38,014 bases of DNA, taken from the NCBI GenBank assembly GCA_029945625.1, contig JAQSCW010000013.1, forward strand, positions 1-38,014, given 5' to 3'. The notes under the pieces were generated by a model. The model saw nothing but the letters and a program-made list of their open reading frames with translations. It was not told where the DNA came from and did no database searches. Shown one piece after another: positions 6,908 to 13,629 of this stretch. Source of the stretch: a bacterium. Its GTDB lineage: Bacteria > Bacteroidota > Bacteroidia > B-17B0 > Aurantibacillaceae. How positions within the stretch are numbered: the stretch's first letter is position 1; each line of letters starts with the position of its first letter. The position numbers and the translations under genes were made by a program.

Positions 6908-9211
6908 ATGAAAATAGTAAAAATCATTCATGGGTATCCTCCCCTTTATAATGCAGGATCAGAGGTTTATAGTCAATCCATCTGCGAAGAGTTATCAAAG
7001 ACAAATCAGGTATATGTTTTTACAAGAGAAGAAAATCCTTACCTGCCAGATTTCACAATCAGAAAAGAAAAAATAAATGAAAATCTTGAGGTGTTTTTTA
7101 CGAATATGGCTCAAGGTAAAGACGGATTTAAGCATAAAGAATTGGACTCCATTTTTTCAAATCTATTGAATGAAATAAATCCCGATGTAGCTCATGTTGG
7201 ACATTTAAATCATCTTTCTATTGGGTTTATTGATGTATTAAAAAGTAAAAATATTCCAATTGCGTTCACGCTTCATGACTTTTGGTTAATGTGTCCTCGT
7301 GGTCAATTTTTACAGAGAAATTTTGGCAACACAAATCATCTGCAATTATGCGACAAACAGGAAAACACGAAATGTGCTACCAACTGCTACAATGCGTATT
7401 TCACAGGGCAAGAAGACAATAAGGACTCCGATATTTCTTTTTGGAGTACTTGGATAGGTAACCGAATGAAGGAAACAAAAGAAATAACAAATAAGGTGGA
7501 CATATTTATTGCCCCTTCAAATTATCTCAAGGCTCGTTTCGTTAAAGAATTTGGTGTTTCAGAAACTAAAATTCAATATTTAGATTATGGTTTCCCATTG
7601 CATTATTTAACTCCAACAGAAAAGAAAGAAGATACACAATCCTTCACTTTCGGGTATATAGGTACGCATATACCTGCAAAGGGAGTTAACCTTTTAATTG
7701 AAGCGTTTTTGAAATTAAAAGGAAAAGCTGTTTTAAAGATATGGGGATGGAAAGATCAAAATAATACCAAAACCTTAATCGATAAAGCAAGGGTATTAGG
7801 ATTACCAATTGAATTTAAAGGGGAGTATGTAAATAAAAATCTTGCCGATGAAGTATTTTCTCAGGTAGATTGTATTGTTGTTCCTTCTATTTGGGGAGAG
7901 AATTCTCCTTTGGTAATTCATGAGGCGCAAGCTTGCCACATCCCTGTTATCACAGCAAACTATGGAGGAATGGCAGAATATGTCGAACATCAAGTTAACG
8001 GTTTGTTATTTGAACATAGAGATTCGATTAGTCTTGCAGAACAAATGCAATGGGCAATTGAAAACAAAAGTGTAATGAGCGATTTTGGAAAGAAGGGTTA
8101 TCTGTTTTCAAACGATGGTAGTGTCCCTGAAATTAAAGAGCATTGCAACGAATTAGTAAAAATATATCAAAGCTTACAAAAGAAAAAAACTACTGACTCA
8201 CTTTGGAGAATTACAATCGATACTAATCCTGAAGACTGTAATTTAAGTTGTACAATGTGTGAAGAGCATAGCCAGTTTAGTAAATACATTGACACTCTTT
8301 TTAAAGAAACAGGAGTTAAAAGAAGGAGAATGCCAGTTGAGTGGTTAGATAAAATATTTGCTCAAGCGAAAGAAATGGGAGTGAAAGAAATCATCCCATC
8401 TACAATGGGAGAACCACTATTGTATAAGGGATTTGAGCGAATATATGATTTAGCAAAAGAGCATCAAATTAAAATCAATTTAACAACAAATGGAACTTTT
8501 CCTAAAAAGTCCGTTAAAGAATGGGCTAAAATTATAGTGCCACAAACGAGTGATGTTAAGATATCGTGGAACGGTTCTACAGCAGAAACATCTGAAAAAG
8601 TGATGGTGGGAATCGACTTCGAAAATGCAATTGAAAATGTGAAGCAATTTGTTGAATATCGAAATTTACATTTTATAAATGGTGGCAATTATTGTCGGGT
8701 AACATTTCAATTAACCTTTATGCAAAATAATATGCACGAGTTGGCGGAAATCATTAAACTGGCTGCCCACCTTGATGTAGATAGAGTAAAAGGGCATCAT
8801 CTGTGGGCGCATTTCGATGAAATTAAAAACCTCTCTATGAAGGTTGATTCCCTCACTATTAAAAAATGGAATGTATTTGTAGAAGAAGCATACGCTTCAG
8901 CCGAACAGTATCGCAGACCAAATGGAGAAAAAGTATTACTTGAAAATATTTATCCACTTGAAAATATCGAAGAAAAAAACGTTCCTGAAAATTATGGCTG
9001 TCCATTTTTAAAAAAAGAAATATGGATTTCTGCTACAGGAAAAATATCGCCTTGTTGTGCGCCTGATAAGGAGCGAGATAAATTAGGTGACTTTGGAAAC
9101 ATTCAAGATCAAACCTTGCAAGAAATTGTTTCCGGTAACAATTACCAAAATCTTGTAGCCAATTATAAAAATCAAAATCTTTGTAAAACCTGTAATATGC
9201 GTAAACCATGA
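6908..9211 (+). CDS. Glycosyltransferase family 4 - radical SAM/SPASM fusion protein
   Basis: This 767-residue protein fuses two enzymes. Residues 1-420 form a GT-B glycosyltransferase of family 4: the N-terminal GYPPLYNAGSEVY loop, TLHDFWLMCPRG, and an E-x7-E motif at 331-339 that binds the nucleotide-sugar donor. Residues about 430-767 form a radical SAM enzyme with the CxxxCxxC iron-sulphur site at C444, C448 and C451 and a SAM-binding STMGEP segment. A C-terminal SPASM-type region follows (C698, C716, C717 and a terminal CxxC near 758-761). Its stop overlaps the next start by 4 bp (ATGA). SPASM enzymes usually modify peptides or amine-bearing substrates, so the pairing suggests both glycosylation and radical chemistry on one product. 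Substrate unknown. Separate GT4 and rSAM genes are common; this fusion looks unusual. Confidence 0.87.
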   Translation: MKIVKIIHGYPPLYNAGSEVYSQSICEELSKTNQVYVFTREENPYLPDFTIRKEKINENLEVFFTNMAQGKDGFKHKELDSIFSNLLNEINPDVAHVGHLNHLSIGFIDVLKSKNIPIAFTLHDFWLMCPRGQFLQRNFGNTNHLQLCDKQENTKCATNCYNAYFTGQEDNKDSDISFWSTWIGNRMKETKEITNKVDIFIAPSNYLKARFVKEFGVSETKIQYLDYGFPLHYLTPTEKKEDTQSFTFGYIGTHIPAKGVNLLIEAFLKLKGKAVLKIWGWKDQNNTKTLIDKARVLGLPIEFKGEYVNKNLADEVFSQVDCIVVPSIWGENSPLVIHEAQACHIPVITANYGGMAEYVEHQVNGLLFEHRDSISLAEQMQWAIENKSVMSDFGKKGYLFSNDGSVPEIKEHCNELVKIYQSLQKKKTTDSLWRITIDTNPEDCNLSCTMCEEHSQFSKYIDTLFKETGVKRRRMPVEWLDKIFAQAKEMGVKEIIPSTMGEPLLYKGFERIYDLAKEHQIKINLTTNGTFPKKSVKEWAKIIVPQTSDVKISWNGSTAETSEKVMVGIDFENAIENVKQFVEYRNLHFINGGNYCRVTFQLTFMQNNMHELAEIIKLAAHLDVDRVKGHHLWAHFDEIKNLSMKVDSLTIKKWNVFVEEAYASAEQYRRPNGEKVLLENIYPLENIEEKNVPENYGCPFLKKEIWISATGKISPCCAPDKERDKLGDFGNIQDQTLQEIVSGNNYQNLVANYKNQNLCKTCNMRKP

Positions 9212-9783
9212 TAGAAGCAATAAAAAAACACTCCGCTGATTCTAAATTGGCGTTGATTATTAGACATGCTGATAGAGATAAAATTCCGGCTGGATCATTC
9301 GGAAATGAAGTTTTACTTAATGCAATTGGAATTAATAACTCAATACGATTCGGAAAAGAATTAATGCAGCACAAAATAAACTGTATTTATACAAGCCCTG
9401 TTGAGCGGTGCGTTCAAACTGCTCATTATTTAAAAGATGGTTACAAAAAAGAAATTCCATTCCACACAACCAAAGCTTTGGGTGATCCGGGGCTTCATAT
9501 TGCTGACGATAAGTTAGCAGGAGAGTTTTTCTTAAAATATACTTTTGATGAAATGTATCGAAGATTTATGCTTGGAGAGACTATTCCGGGTGTGCCTTCT
9601 GCACAGGACTTCGAAACAAAGATGACTGAGTTTATCAAGCAAAATACAATTGAAGATGGCTTGACGATTTTTATCACGCACGATTCACTAATCGCTTTTT
9701 ATCACTATTGTTTAAATAAAGTTGTTTATACGAAGGAGAACTGGGTAAACTATTTATCAGGAATAATTTTAAAAGTTGAATAA
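9208..9783 (+). CDS. Histidine phosphatase family protein
   Basis: This 191-residue protein belongs to the histidine phosphatase (phosphoglycerate mutase-like) superfamily. The catalytic motif reads RHAD at residues 19-22, with the phospho-accepting histidine at 20. A second arginine is in TSPVERCVQTA, and a late catalytic histidine is in ITHDSLIAF. RHAD instead of the usual RHG or RHGE leaves substrate class open. The enzyme would remove a phosphate through a phosphohistidine intermediate. It overlaps the radical SAM gene by 4 bp and precedes the WG-repeat gene by 2 bp, so the three genes are tightly coupled. It may act on an intermediate made by the fusion enzyme, but nothing in the sequence names the substrate. 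Confidence 0.82.
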   Translation: MIEAIKKHSADSKLALIIRHADRDKIPAGSFGNEVLLNAIGINNSIRFGKELMQHKINCIYTSPVERCVQTAHYLKDGYKKEIPFHTTKALGDPGLHIADDKLAGEFFLKYTFDEMYRRFMLGETIPGVPSAQDFETKMTEFIKQNTIEDGLTIFITHDSLIAFYHYCLNKVVYTKENWVNYLSGIILKVE

Positions 9784-9785
9784 AT

Positions 9786-10487
9786 ATGAACTGGCAAGAA
9801 ATTAAATTATCTGAATGTGGAACATTCTTTAATTACCATGAAAAAAAAGCGTTTGATAAAACATTTATTAATGCACTCAAATTTCATGCGCCCGGATTTG
9901 CGCCCGTGCAAGATGAACTCGGATGGTATCACATTAATACAAACGGAGTAGAACTATATAAGCAACGCTATAAAAGAGTCTTCGGTTTTTATTGCAATCG
10001 GGCTGCTGTGATTAATGATGCTGGGTGGTTTCATATTGATGAAAGTGGTAATAGATTATGTACCGAAACTTACGCATGGATTGGTAATTATCAAGAGGAC
10101 AAATGTGCTGTTCGTGATTTGAATAATAACTACTATCACATTGATCCGTTAGGATATAGAATTTACAAGGAGAACTACTTTTATGCAGGGGATTACAAGG
10201 ATGGATATGCTTGCGTAAAATCAAATGATGGTTGGAAACATATTAATAGTAAAGGAATAGACCTCAACAATAAAAGATTCGAAAACTTAGGCATTTTTCA
10301 TAAGAACTATGCAACCGCAAGGGATTCAAATGGGTGGTTTCATATTGATAAAAATGGTTCGGAATTATATTCTTCACGTTATCATTCTATTGAGCCATTT
10401 TATAATGGTTTTAGTTTAGTTGAAGATTTCGATAAACGAAAATTGGTTATTGCCGAGTCAGGAGAAACAAATTATTTAGTTCCATAA
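9786..10487 (+). CDS. WG-repeat protein
   Basis: This 233-residue protein consists almost entirely of about five repeats of 36-40 residues with the pattern GW(Y/F)HI(N/D)xxGxxLYxxRY followed by an aromatic-rich strand. This is the WG (KWG) repeat, thought to form beta-strands in a propeller-like binding platform. The third repeat has N-Y in place of G-W and the fourth has GWKHI. There is no signal peptide or membrane segment, so it is probably cytoplasmic. It starts 2 bp after the phosphatase stop and is followed by a strong terminator, so it is the last gene of the operon. A role as a binding or scaffolding subunit is likely for the fold but unproven. Confidence 0.82.
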   Translation: MNWQEIKLSECGTFFNYHEKKAFDKTFINALKFHAPGFAPVQDELGWYHINTNGVELYKQRYKRVFGFYCNRAAVINDAGWFHIDESGNRLCTETYAWIGNYQEDKCAVRDLNNNYYHIDPLGYRIYKENYFYAGDYKDGYACVKSNDGWKHINSKGIDLNNKRFENLGIFHKNYATARDSNGWFHIDKNGSELYSSRYHSIEPFYNGFSLVEDFDKRKLVIAESGETNYLVP

Positions 10488-10513
10488 TTAAACATTTGAA
10501 ACGCTCTACTTTC

Positions 10514-10545
10514 AACCCACGCAAATAGCGTGGGTTTTTTATTTT
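10514..10545 (+). terminator. Rho-independent terminator of the GT4-rSAM operon
   Basis: AACCCACGC (10514-10522) pairs perfectly with GCGTGGGTT (10528-10536) around an AAATA loop, and a T-rich tract follows. It begins 27 bp after the WG-repeat stop codon. Confidence 0.88.
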
Positions 10546-10895
10546 CATTCCTGAAAAAAAATCAAAAATCTTCTCAAAACATTTCAGAACAGATCGAGAA
10601 CGCTCAAGGCTCGAAAGAAAACAGAGAAAGCTTCCTAAAACATGGGGGTAGTTTTGCTTTGTGTTTTGTTATACCCCATATACCCCTGAATTAGACGATT
10701 CATAGCAGTATTTGCCATTGAGTATGGCACTTATATTTTGAACGTGCAAGTTTATTCCCTTGGTTTTTTCCCCTCAAAAAAAGAAAGTCGAATTCGCTAC
10801 CACGTTTCAAAACGTGTATCGAACTTGTCGTTAATTCCCTCAATTAGCGGTGACGATGGATTGGTAGTAGTTGATTTTAAAAGAAGGAAAGAGAA
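10546..10895. other. Intergenic region ahead of recombinase module 1
   Basis: No gene is visible in these 350 bases. They hold the upstream copy of the conserved recombinase-module box (10649-10810). An imperfect inverted repeat, ATGGGGGTA at 10643-10650 against TACCCCAT further on (about 10672-10679), brackets the first block of that box. A purine-rich ribosome-binding-like stretch (AAGGAAAGAG) lies just before the small ORF at 10896. Confidence 0.5.
10649..10810 (+). repeat. Conserved upstream box of recombinase module 1 (copy 1)
   Basis: Three blocks match the region ahead of the second recombinase in the same order and spacing: TAGTTTTGCTTTG at 10649-10661, a 40-bp core at 10714-10753, and GCTACCACGTT at 10796-10806. 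The core agrees with copy 2 at 38 of 40 positions, far better than the surrounding DNA or the genes. The core contains the small inverted repeat GCCAT-TGAGT-ATGGC and ends in AACGTGCAAGTTT. It may be a recombinase binding or attachment site, or a shared promoter/operator. Confidence 0.7.
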
Positions 10896-11117
10896 ATGGA
10901 AAAAGTAGTTGAAAAAATAAGTTTAAGCAGATGCAAATCGGTTCTTGAATCGGATGGTTCTAAATATTCTAACGAAGAGATTTTAGAAATAAGAGAATTT
11001 TTATACAAGATGGCTGATCTGGATTACGAAGTGTTTTTAAAACAAAAAATTCGGGATAAGGAATTTGAAGAAGCAAAACAAAAGCCTGAAGACGAAGATT
11101 TGAAACAAGCTGCATAA
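10896..11117 (+). CDS. Small acidic protein of recombinase module 1
   Basis: This 73-residue charged protein lies 12 bp before the first serine recombinase. It resembles the small ORF before the second recombinase: here YSNEEILEIREFLYKMADLDY, there LSDEQILMFIDFLKTYSHLVY (residues about 24-44 and 30-50), and both end in two alanines. The shared segment is predicted to be helical and might mediate protein contact. No DNA-binding motif is obvious. Its conserved position next to an integrase suggests a recombination accessory or directionality factor, or a regulator of the recombinase; this is inference from synteny and weak similarity. Confidence 0.65.
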   Translation: MEKVVEKISLSRCKSVLESDGSKYSNEEILEIREFLYKMADLDYEVFLKQKIRDKEFEEAKQKPEDEDLKQAA

Positions 11118-11129
11118 AAAATAAATAAT

Positions 11130-12704
11130 ATGAAAAGAGCAATTCTTTACATTCGGGTTTCAACAGATGAACAGGCCGACAAAGGATATTCTATGAGGCA
11201 TCAAGAAGAGTTCTTGAGAAAGTATTGCGAAATGAATTCCATCCAAATGGTGGAAGTCATAAAAGAAGATTACTCCGCAAAAACTTTTTTAAGACCTGCG
11301 TTCAATATTCTTTTGATGAAACTGAAGAACAGAAAATTAAAAGCTGATTTTTTAATTTTCACAAAATGGGATAGGTTTTCAAGAAACGCTCCCGATGCTT
11401 ATGCGATGATAAGCACGTTAAATAAAATTGGAATTGAACCACAGGCAATCGAGCAACCTTTGGATTTGTGTATTCCGGAAAATAAAATTATGCTTGCCTT
11501 TTATTTATCTGCACCTGAAGTTGAAAACGACAGAAGGGCATTAAATACTTTGGTTGGAATGCGAAGGGCGAGAAAAGAAGGGCGATGGATTTCATCCGCA
11601 CCGAAAGGCTACGTTAATAAAATGGATGATAACGGTAAAAAAGTTATCGTCCCAAATGAGTATGCTCCAATTTTAAGATGGGCATTTGAAACTTTAGCAA
11701 CAGGACAATACGGAGTTGAAGAAGTTAGGAAGATGTGTGTTGAAAAAGGATTTGAATTTAAGAAGAGCCAATTTTACGAGTATTTTAAAAACCCTGCTTA
11801 TTGCGGAAGGATAATTATTCCTGCTTACAAGCAAGAGGAAGAACAAATAGTGAAAGGGCAACACGAACCGTTAATTTCGGAAGCGTTATTTGATCAGGTG
11901 CAATTGGCACTTTCAGGAAGGCGATTTAAAACCACTTATAAAATTTGTGTTCGTGATGAGTTGCCACTTCGGGGATATATTAACTGCCCACAATGTGGCA
12001 GGAAATTGTGCGGAAGTGCCTCAACGGGAGGTAGCGGAATTAAGCACAATTATTACCATTGTAAATACCCGTGCAAGGAAAGGGTAAAAGCCCCTGTGGT
12101 GAATGATGCCTTCGCTGATTATATCGCCACATTTCAGTTTAAAGCAGGGGTTCAGGAAATGTACGACATGATCCTTCAGGACGTATTTAAGAGCAAGAGT
12201 GGGGAGAAAAACGCCACTAAACAGGCTTTACAGGTAGAGATCGACAAGAACAAGGAACGCCTGAATAAAGCCCAACAAATGATGCTCGATGGCGAAATGG
12301 AAATGACTGATTACAAGGAAATAAAACGCAATATCGAGCCGAAAATTGAAGCGATGTTAAGCCAACAATTAGGCTTCAACCAAATAGAAGTCGAATACCG
12401 AAGTTATTTGAAAAAAGGATTGACCGCAATTCAGAATTTAGGACATCTCTTTGATAACACGCCCATTAACGGGAAACAAGAAATTATCCGTTCGACTTGG
12501 AAGGAAAATGGGGTAATTTCAGAAGGGAAAGTTCGAACGGGAAAATTAAATAGTTTGATTTTGCTGACTACCTACGGGGACGGGCAATACAGAGGAGATA
12601 AAAAAGCGAAAGGGAGCAATTTTTGCTCCCTTTCCGCTATCGTACCCCAAGCCGGAGTCGAACATCAATATCAAACTCTTCAACTACCTGAGTATGATCA
12701 CTAA
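11130..12704 (+). CDS. Large serine recombinase 1
   Basis: This 524-residue site-specific recombinase inserts or excises DNA through a covalent phosphoserine link. The N-terminal resolvase domain has YIRVSTDEQ with catalytic S11 and R9, and KWDRFSR further on. The recombinase domain (about 160-270) includes APKGYVNK and KNPAYCGRIIIPAY. A zinc ribbon follows (CPQCGRKLCG with later cysteines in YHCKYPCKE), then a coiled-coil region. The last 35 or so residues are doubtful: they are read through a terminator-like hairpin (12609-12633) and then through tRNA-like sequence in antisense (IVPQAGVEHQ). The true C-terminus may therefore differ when the element is excised. All catalytic residues are present, so it may be active. 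Confidence 0.92.
   Translation: MKRAILYIRVSTDEQADKGYSMRHQEEFLRKYCEMNSIQMVEVIKEDYSAKTFLRPAFNILLMKLKNRKLKADFLIFTKWDRFSRNAPDAYAMISTLNKIGIEPQAIEQPLDLCIPENKIMLAFYLSAPEVENDRRALNTLVGMRRARKEGRWISSAPKGYVNKMDDNGKKVIVPNEYAPILRWAFETLATGQYGVEEVRKMCVEKGFEFKKSQFYEYFKNPAYCGRIIIPAYKQEEEQIVKGQHEPLISEALFDQVQLALSGRRFKTTYKICVRDELPLRGYINCPQCGRKLCGSASTGGSGIKHNYYHCKYPCKERVKAPVVNDAFADYIATFQFKAGVQEMYDMILQDVFKSKSGEKNATKQALQVEIDKNKERLNKAQQMMLDGEMEMTDYKEIKRNIEPKIEAMLSQQLGFNQIEVEYRSYLKKGLTAIQNLGHLFDNTPINGKQEIIRSTWKENGVISEGKVRTGKLNSLILLTTYGDGQYRGDKKAKGSNFCSLSAIVPQAGVEHQYQTLQLPEYDH
12599..12633 (-). terminator. Minus-strand terminator hairpin inside the 3' end of recombinase 1
   Basis: AAAGGGAGC (12609-12617) pairs with GCTCCCTTT (12625-12633), with two more A-T pairs inside. 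On the minus strand it is followed by CGC and a run of T. It lies just downstream, in minus orientation, of the tRNA-like sequence at 12640-12700, as the hairpin at 15154-15193 does for tRNA-Val. Confidence 0.55.
12640..12702 (-). pseudogene. tRNA-like remnant or attachment half-site
   Basis: The minus strand contains a D-arm-like ACTCAGGTAGTTGAAGAGT and, 11 nt later, a T-arm-like GTTCGACTCCGG, followed by GGGGTAC and a terminator hairpin. The anticodon arm is absent and the acceptor strands do not pair, so this is not a working tRNA. It parallels the tRNA-Val end that follows the second recombinase, and could be an old att site that kept part of a tRNA 3' end. Chance similarity remains possible. 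Confidence 0.35.
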
Positions 12705-13080
12705 CATTCCAACCTGCTACTTGCAGGCGTTTATCTATAATATCTTTTCTAGTTTTCGCCTCGTTGCCGGACATAAATACACTCAGTTAACTACCGAAAA
12801 ATACGAAAATTTACCTGTTAAACTATGTCCAAGAGTAAACTTGTTGATAATCAATTTATCAAGGCCATTTTCAGGCTTGTTTTCTGAAACAAAAAATAGT
12901 ACAATTTTTTTAAAATCGCTTTACAAAAGTAAAAATCATCAAAGGTTTTTTAAGGAAAATTTTCAAGTGGTCAAATGGGAATATTCACGCAGTATATTTT
13001 TGTTTTATGATTTGTAGAAACAGATACCAAATAAAAATAGACGATTCTTAATCGTAAACAATTGCGAAATCATTTATGCC

Positions 13081-13110
13081 GATTTGTGCCGTTTCAGCTC
13101 GTTACAAATC
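13081..13110. repeat. Inverted repeat in the inter-module region
   Basis: GATTTGT (13081-13087) and ACAAATC (13104-13110) are perfect 7-bp arms around 16 nt. The left arm continues into TTTGTGCC, which recurs at about 13123-13130. Arms of this size are compatible with a serine recombinase att site or a regulator site, but no duplicate elsewhere confirms either. Confidence 0.3.
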
Positions 13111-13200
13111 CAAGCATTCCATTTTGTGCCATATTAGAAAACTAACGAAATGAACGGGGATTTAGCGCCCAAACCGAGAAAGCAATTCCTATATGCAACT

Positions 13201-13355
13201 TAGTTTTGCTTTGCAAAATGTTTAACCTTTTAACCCAATAAAACCGATGATATAGACCAATTCGCCATTGAGTATGGCATTTAAATTTTGAACGTGCAAG
13301 TTTGTTTCCTGAATTTTTTCATTGGAAAAAAGATAGTTGGAATAGCTACCACGTT
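13201..13355 (+). repeat. Conserved upstream box of recombinase module 2 (copy 2)
   Basis: This is the second copy of the box described at 10649-10810: TAGTTTTGCTTTG at 13201-13213, the 40-bp core at 13264-13303 and GCTACCACGTT at 13345-13355. Distances between blocks match copy 1 to within 2 bp. The core differs only at two positions. Confidence 0.7.
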
Positions 13356-13389
13356 CGCAAAAGAGTACCTAATTTCCATTTAGAAAGCC

Positions 13390-13629
13390 ATGAAGAAGAT
13401 AGATAAAAACAACGAATTCAACCGTGAAGAAGATTTGACGATTGAAGAATTAAAACAAAGTCCGGAATTCGAAAATTTAAGCGATGAACAAATTTTAATG
13501 TTCATTGATTTTTTGAAAACATACAGCCACCTAGTTTATCAGGCTCACAGAAAAATAAATTGTTGTGAAGAAGAAAACGAAATGATGATTGACCAAAATA
13601 ATGATAACCAAATAAAACTAGCAGCATGA
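13390..13629 (+). CDS. Small acidic protein of recombinase module 2
   Basis: This 79-residue protein is rich in Glu, Asn and Lys. The middle segment LSDEQILMFIDFLKTYSHLVY aligns with the module 1 small protein, and both end in AA. Its TGA overlaps the ATG of recombinase 2 (ATGA at 13626-13629), so the pair is translationally coupled. That coupling, together with the second example upstream, makes a functional partnership with the recombinase likely. No enzymatic or DNA-binding motif is visible. Confidence 0.68.
   Translation: MKKIDKNNEFNREEDLTIEELKQSPEFENLSDEQILMFIDFLKTYSHLVYQAHRKINCCEEENEMMIDQNNDNQIKLAA

Larger units (their letters stand above)
12705..13389. other. Intergenic region between the two recombinase modules
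   Basis: No convincing gene is seen in these 685 bases. A 107-codon open frame at 12694-13017 has no recognisable features and begins inside the recombinase 1 end, so I do not call it. The region holds an inverted repeat GATTTGT...ACAAATC at 13081-13110, a short palindrome ACGATT-CTT-AATCGT at 13041-13055, and copy 2 of the conserved box. Confidence 0.5.

Noticed and set aside
12694-13017. 107-codon open frame between the recombinase modules
   Set aside because: It begins inside the recombinase 1 end, has no domain or composition of a real protein, and lies in probable element-border DNA.
10692-13047. Shared decamer TAGACGATTC at 10692-10701 and 13038-13047
   Set aside because: It is not at the same distance from the conserved box in both modules, so chance is likely.
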